Source of the DNA: Lantana camara
Lineage: Eukaryota; Streptophyta; Magnoliopsida; Lamiales; Verbenaceae
Reading direction: 5' to 3'
Assembly: GCA_037501455.1 (NCBI GenBank)
Contig: CM074858.1
Span: 41,165,001-41,229,000 of the forward strand
DNA: 64,000 nucleotides
Below, piece after piece: positions 61,876 through 64,000 of the stretch; positions within the stretch are counted from its first letter, which is position 1; each line of letters opens with the position of its first letter. Position numbers and translations under genes: made by a program. The notes under the pieces were generated by a model, which did not search any database, was not told the DNA's origin, and was given only the letters and a program-made list of their open reading frames with translations.

Positions 61876-64000
61876 TGTAACGGCCCGGTTTTTCCATTCA
61901 ATCATTATGTGTTAATTTATAAATTTCATGACATTAGATTCTTAATATTTCCTTGAAATTATATGAATTAATTGTTAATGTGAATATTTTCTCATATATG
62001 ACCCTAATTGCTCAATTATCTTAGTATGTGGATTTAATTGCATAATATGATTCGGAGTTAAATGATCATTTTACATGGATTAAAACTTAATTGCATGCAT
62101 TCATATAATGGAGGGACTTATTTGCAAAATGTGATGAGTCATATAAGTTAGTGGAAGACTTTTGTGTATATCTATACATTACATACACAATATATCATAT
62201 ACATTCATATCTCTTTCATTTTCATTTCATCAAAAACCACACACACACACACACACTAATACACAATTTTTACACCAAGAGGAAAGAAGGGGATTTCATC
62301 TCATTTTAAAGCTAGAATTCAAGGAAAAATTGTATAAGTGGAAGCATCTTCATCATCTCATCATTCCATTCCTTCTTCTTTCATTTCAAGGTAAAAATGG
62401 ATGATTTGCTTGAACTATTGAGTGATTATATGAAGTAGGGTTTGTGAATTTAGATATGATTTCTTGTTCATTCTTGATTAGAAGCATGTTTAGGGCCTTA
62501 TATTCCAAAGCTTGCATGAAAACATGAAGTTGAATGAAAGTTGGATGATATCAAATTATATGGGTTTGAATGATGAATTTTGATGATCTAAGCATGTTTT
62601 CTTGGATTAAATGTTAACTTAATGATGTCTCCAAGTTATATGCATGATATATGATTGTTTTGGAGCATTTTGGTAAAGTTTGCTTTGGGTTTTAATCCCT
62701 TTTCTTTCTCCTCCGAAGCAACCCCTGTTTTGCCCCTTTCTCCAGCTCTGGAAGGGTACCCGGGCGGGTACTTTTTGTGTATAAAAAGTACCCGGGCGGG
62801 TACTTTTGTCCTGTAAAGCTTCTGGACAGCTTTACCCGGCCAGGGAATTTTTCCCTTGAACTTTACCCGGACGGGTACCCCCTCATCCGAACTCCAAATG
62901 ACCTTATTTTTGAACCGTTGGAAACCTCCTGAAGTATAAAACAATCTCCAATTTGAATCATCTCAATATCTTTTCTAGTTTGTGAGATATAAACAATTCT
63001 TTCAGGTGTCGCCACTTTCCCAACAAAGTGCACTCACCTAACTTCAAGCTTATACCATTTTCTCCTCGCTTTGAACTAGAAAACGAGACATATATCATCG
63101 GAAAGGTGTTTGTGTATAGTTTCATTTCCAAAGAACAAAACTCAATTCCCACTTCTAGAATTAGAGATATTCCAGTTTTCCCTAAGGATGTACGTTTCTT
63201 AAAATTGTCCATTTTTACCAAACTTCACCAAAACCTCTCTTATTGCATTCCTTTCACTTCCTTGGCTCCCATATGTGAATTATACGAGTTATATACTTGG
63301 TTTACTGATAATTCTACTTTTATTTGACATTCATTAATTGTTATTACGTGACATATTGATCATGACTTTGTCGTGCGTCGTAAATAGTTCATACGAGTTG
63401 AGTCTTGCGTACACTTGTCCTTGTTACACAGATCACTTTCCAGGTGACAGGGAGCACGCTCAGTAGGGTGTATCCTTGAGTTCTTTCATTGGTAAAGGTG
63501 AGGTTTAATTTCTAGATATATAGAACCCATATAACCCTATGTGACGTTTTAAGCCAAAATGTATCTATATATCTATAGTTTTCCAAAATCTATTGATTTT
63601 CAACTGGTTTCATAGATCGAACGGATTGATTGATTGATTGATTGTTTTCGCGAGTAAAACATGTTCACTTTGGGACCGAGGGTAGTGTATTGAGCCAACC
63701 GACGAAGCAAGGGACGACGGGTAAGTCTTGCACTATCCTCACAAACCTTGGGGATGCCCCCTGAACCCACTAGGAGATTAGTGGGGGAAGGAGTTCCGGG
63801 CATAGGGACTCATGAACCCTATGCTCAATGAGATTGGGTGGTGGGGCTTTCCAATCCCACCATCATCGGAGGAAGAAGGGAATTGAAACTACTTATTGTG
63901 CACTCTAATAACTTGCATGCTCACTTAACCATTGATAATCTAAATATTGGTAATGTTCACTGTCAGAGTAAGGTTGGAGAATTGCCCTCACTCGCCGGGC
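61876..64000 (+). repeat. C2 3' LTR (cut by the window end)
   Basis: Begins TGTAACGGCCCGG after agaat and follows the 5' LTR at about 95 percent identity by eye. It has no inserted solo LTR. Contains an (AC)n tract (62239-62258) and the palindrome-TATA-palindrome block at 62756-62807. Confidence 0.9.

Larger units (their letters stand above)
52309..64000 (+). mobile_element. Element C2: Ty3-like LTR element with a gag relic (runs past the window end)
   Basis: Starts TGTAACGGCCCGG at 52309 within the PBS of B3, with agaac as the left target (52304-52308). 5' LTR 52309-53156 plus 56860-58699, PBS 58707-58719, internal 58700-61875 (3176 bp), polypurine tract about 61864-61875, 3' LTR 61876 onward, of which 2125 bp are inside the window. 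It is a relative of C1, with longer internal domain, a Gag remnant and no pol. Confidence 0.9.

Overview
This window is a gene-poor, repeat-dense stretch of a flowering-plant nuclear genome. The evidence is a piece of plant mitochondrial DNA (start of cox1, native trnF, half of trnP) and nested LTR retrotransposons primed by initiator tRNA-Met. I found no intact protein-coding gene. Nearly every base can be assigned to an LTR element or its fragment, and no element keeps a working gag-pol.

Layout. Element A (Ty3-like, 5' end outside the window) occupies 1-3116 and resumes at 40618-45733. Inside it sits B1 (Ty1/copia-derived, + strand, 3117-40617, TSD ccttg). The 5' LTR of B1 is split after 31 bp by C1 (non-coding Ty3-like, 3148-31263, TSD gatta). 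The 3' LTR of C1 is split by B2 (same family as B1, minus strand, 9909-30326, TSD gtaag). The 5' LTR of B2 is split by D (minus strand, 19367-30222, TSD agtgt, two nearly identical 3.88-kb LTRs). This is a four-insertion nest in A with every target-site duplication intact. A's 3' LTR carries the mitochondrial insertion (about 41.76-42.63 kb).

Right of A lie a truncated minus-strand LTR (E, 45734-47647), a short non-repeat island (47.65-49.85 kb) with a possible gene relic, a possible small Helitron and a gene fragment with a plant-type SPKITCIGQVRV motif, then an old LTR fragment F (49849-50378). F is the target of B3 (5' LTR 50379-52294). The PBS of B3 is interrupted by C2 (52309 to beyond the window end), whose 5' LTR is split by a 3.7-kb solo LTR (G, 53157-56854, TSD acccc). 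C2 carries the only recognisable Gag remnant (zinc knuckle, about 60.73-61.42 kb). B1 and B2 carry the same heavily broken copia pol, so the family probably multiplied while already defective, using proteins from elsewhere.

The most unusual signal is structural. Unrelated element families carry clusters of short near-perfect dyads (hairpins) at equivalent positions. In A, C1, C2, D and G the arms differ and change together while the centre stays close to CGGGGT on the sense strand. In B1 and B2 the leader just after the PBS holds GC hairpin arrays with the same architecture but different sequence. In B3 and C2 paired palindromes flank the TATA-like box. I know of no named element of this kind. 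Selection on structure, or palindrome repair during reverse transcription, could explain it.
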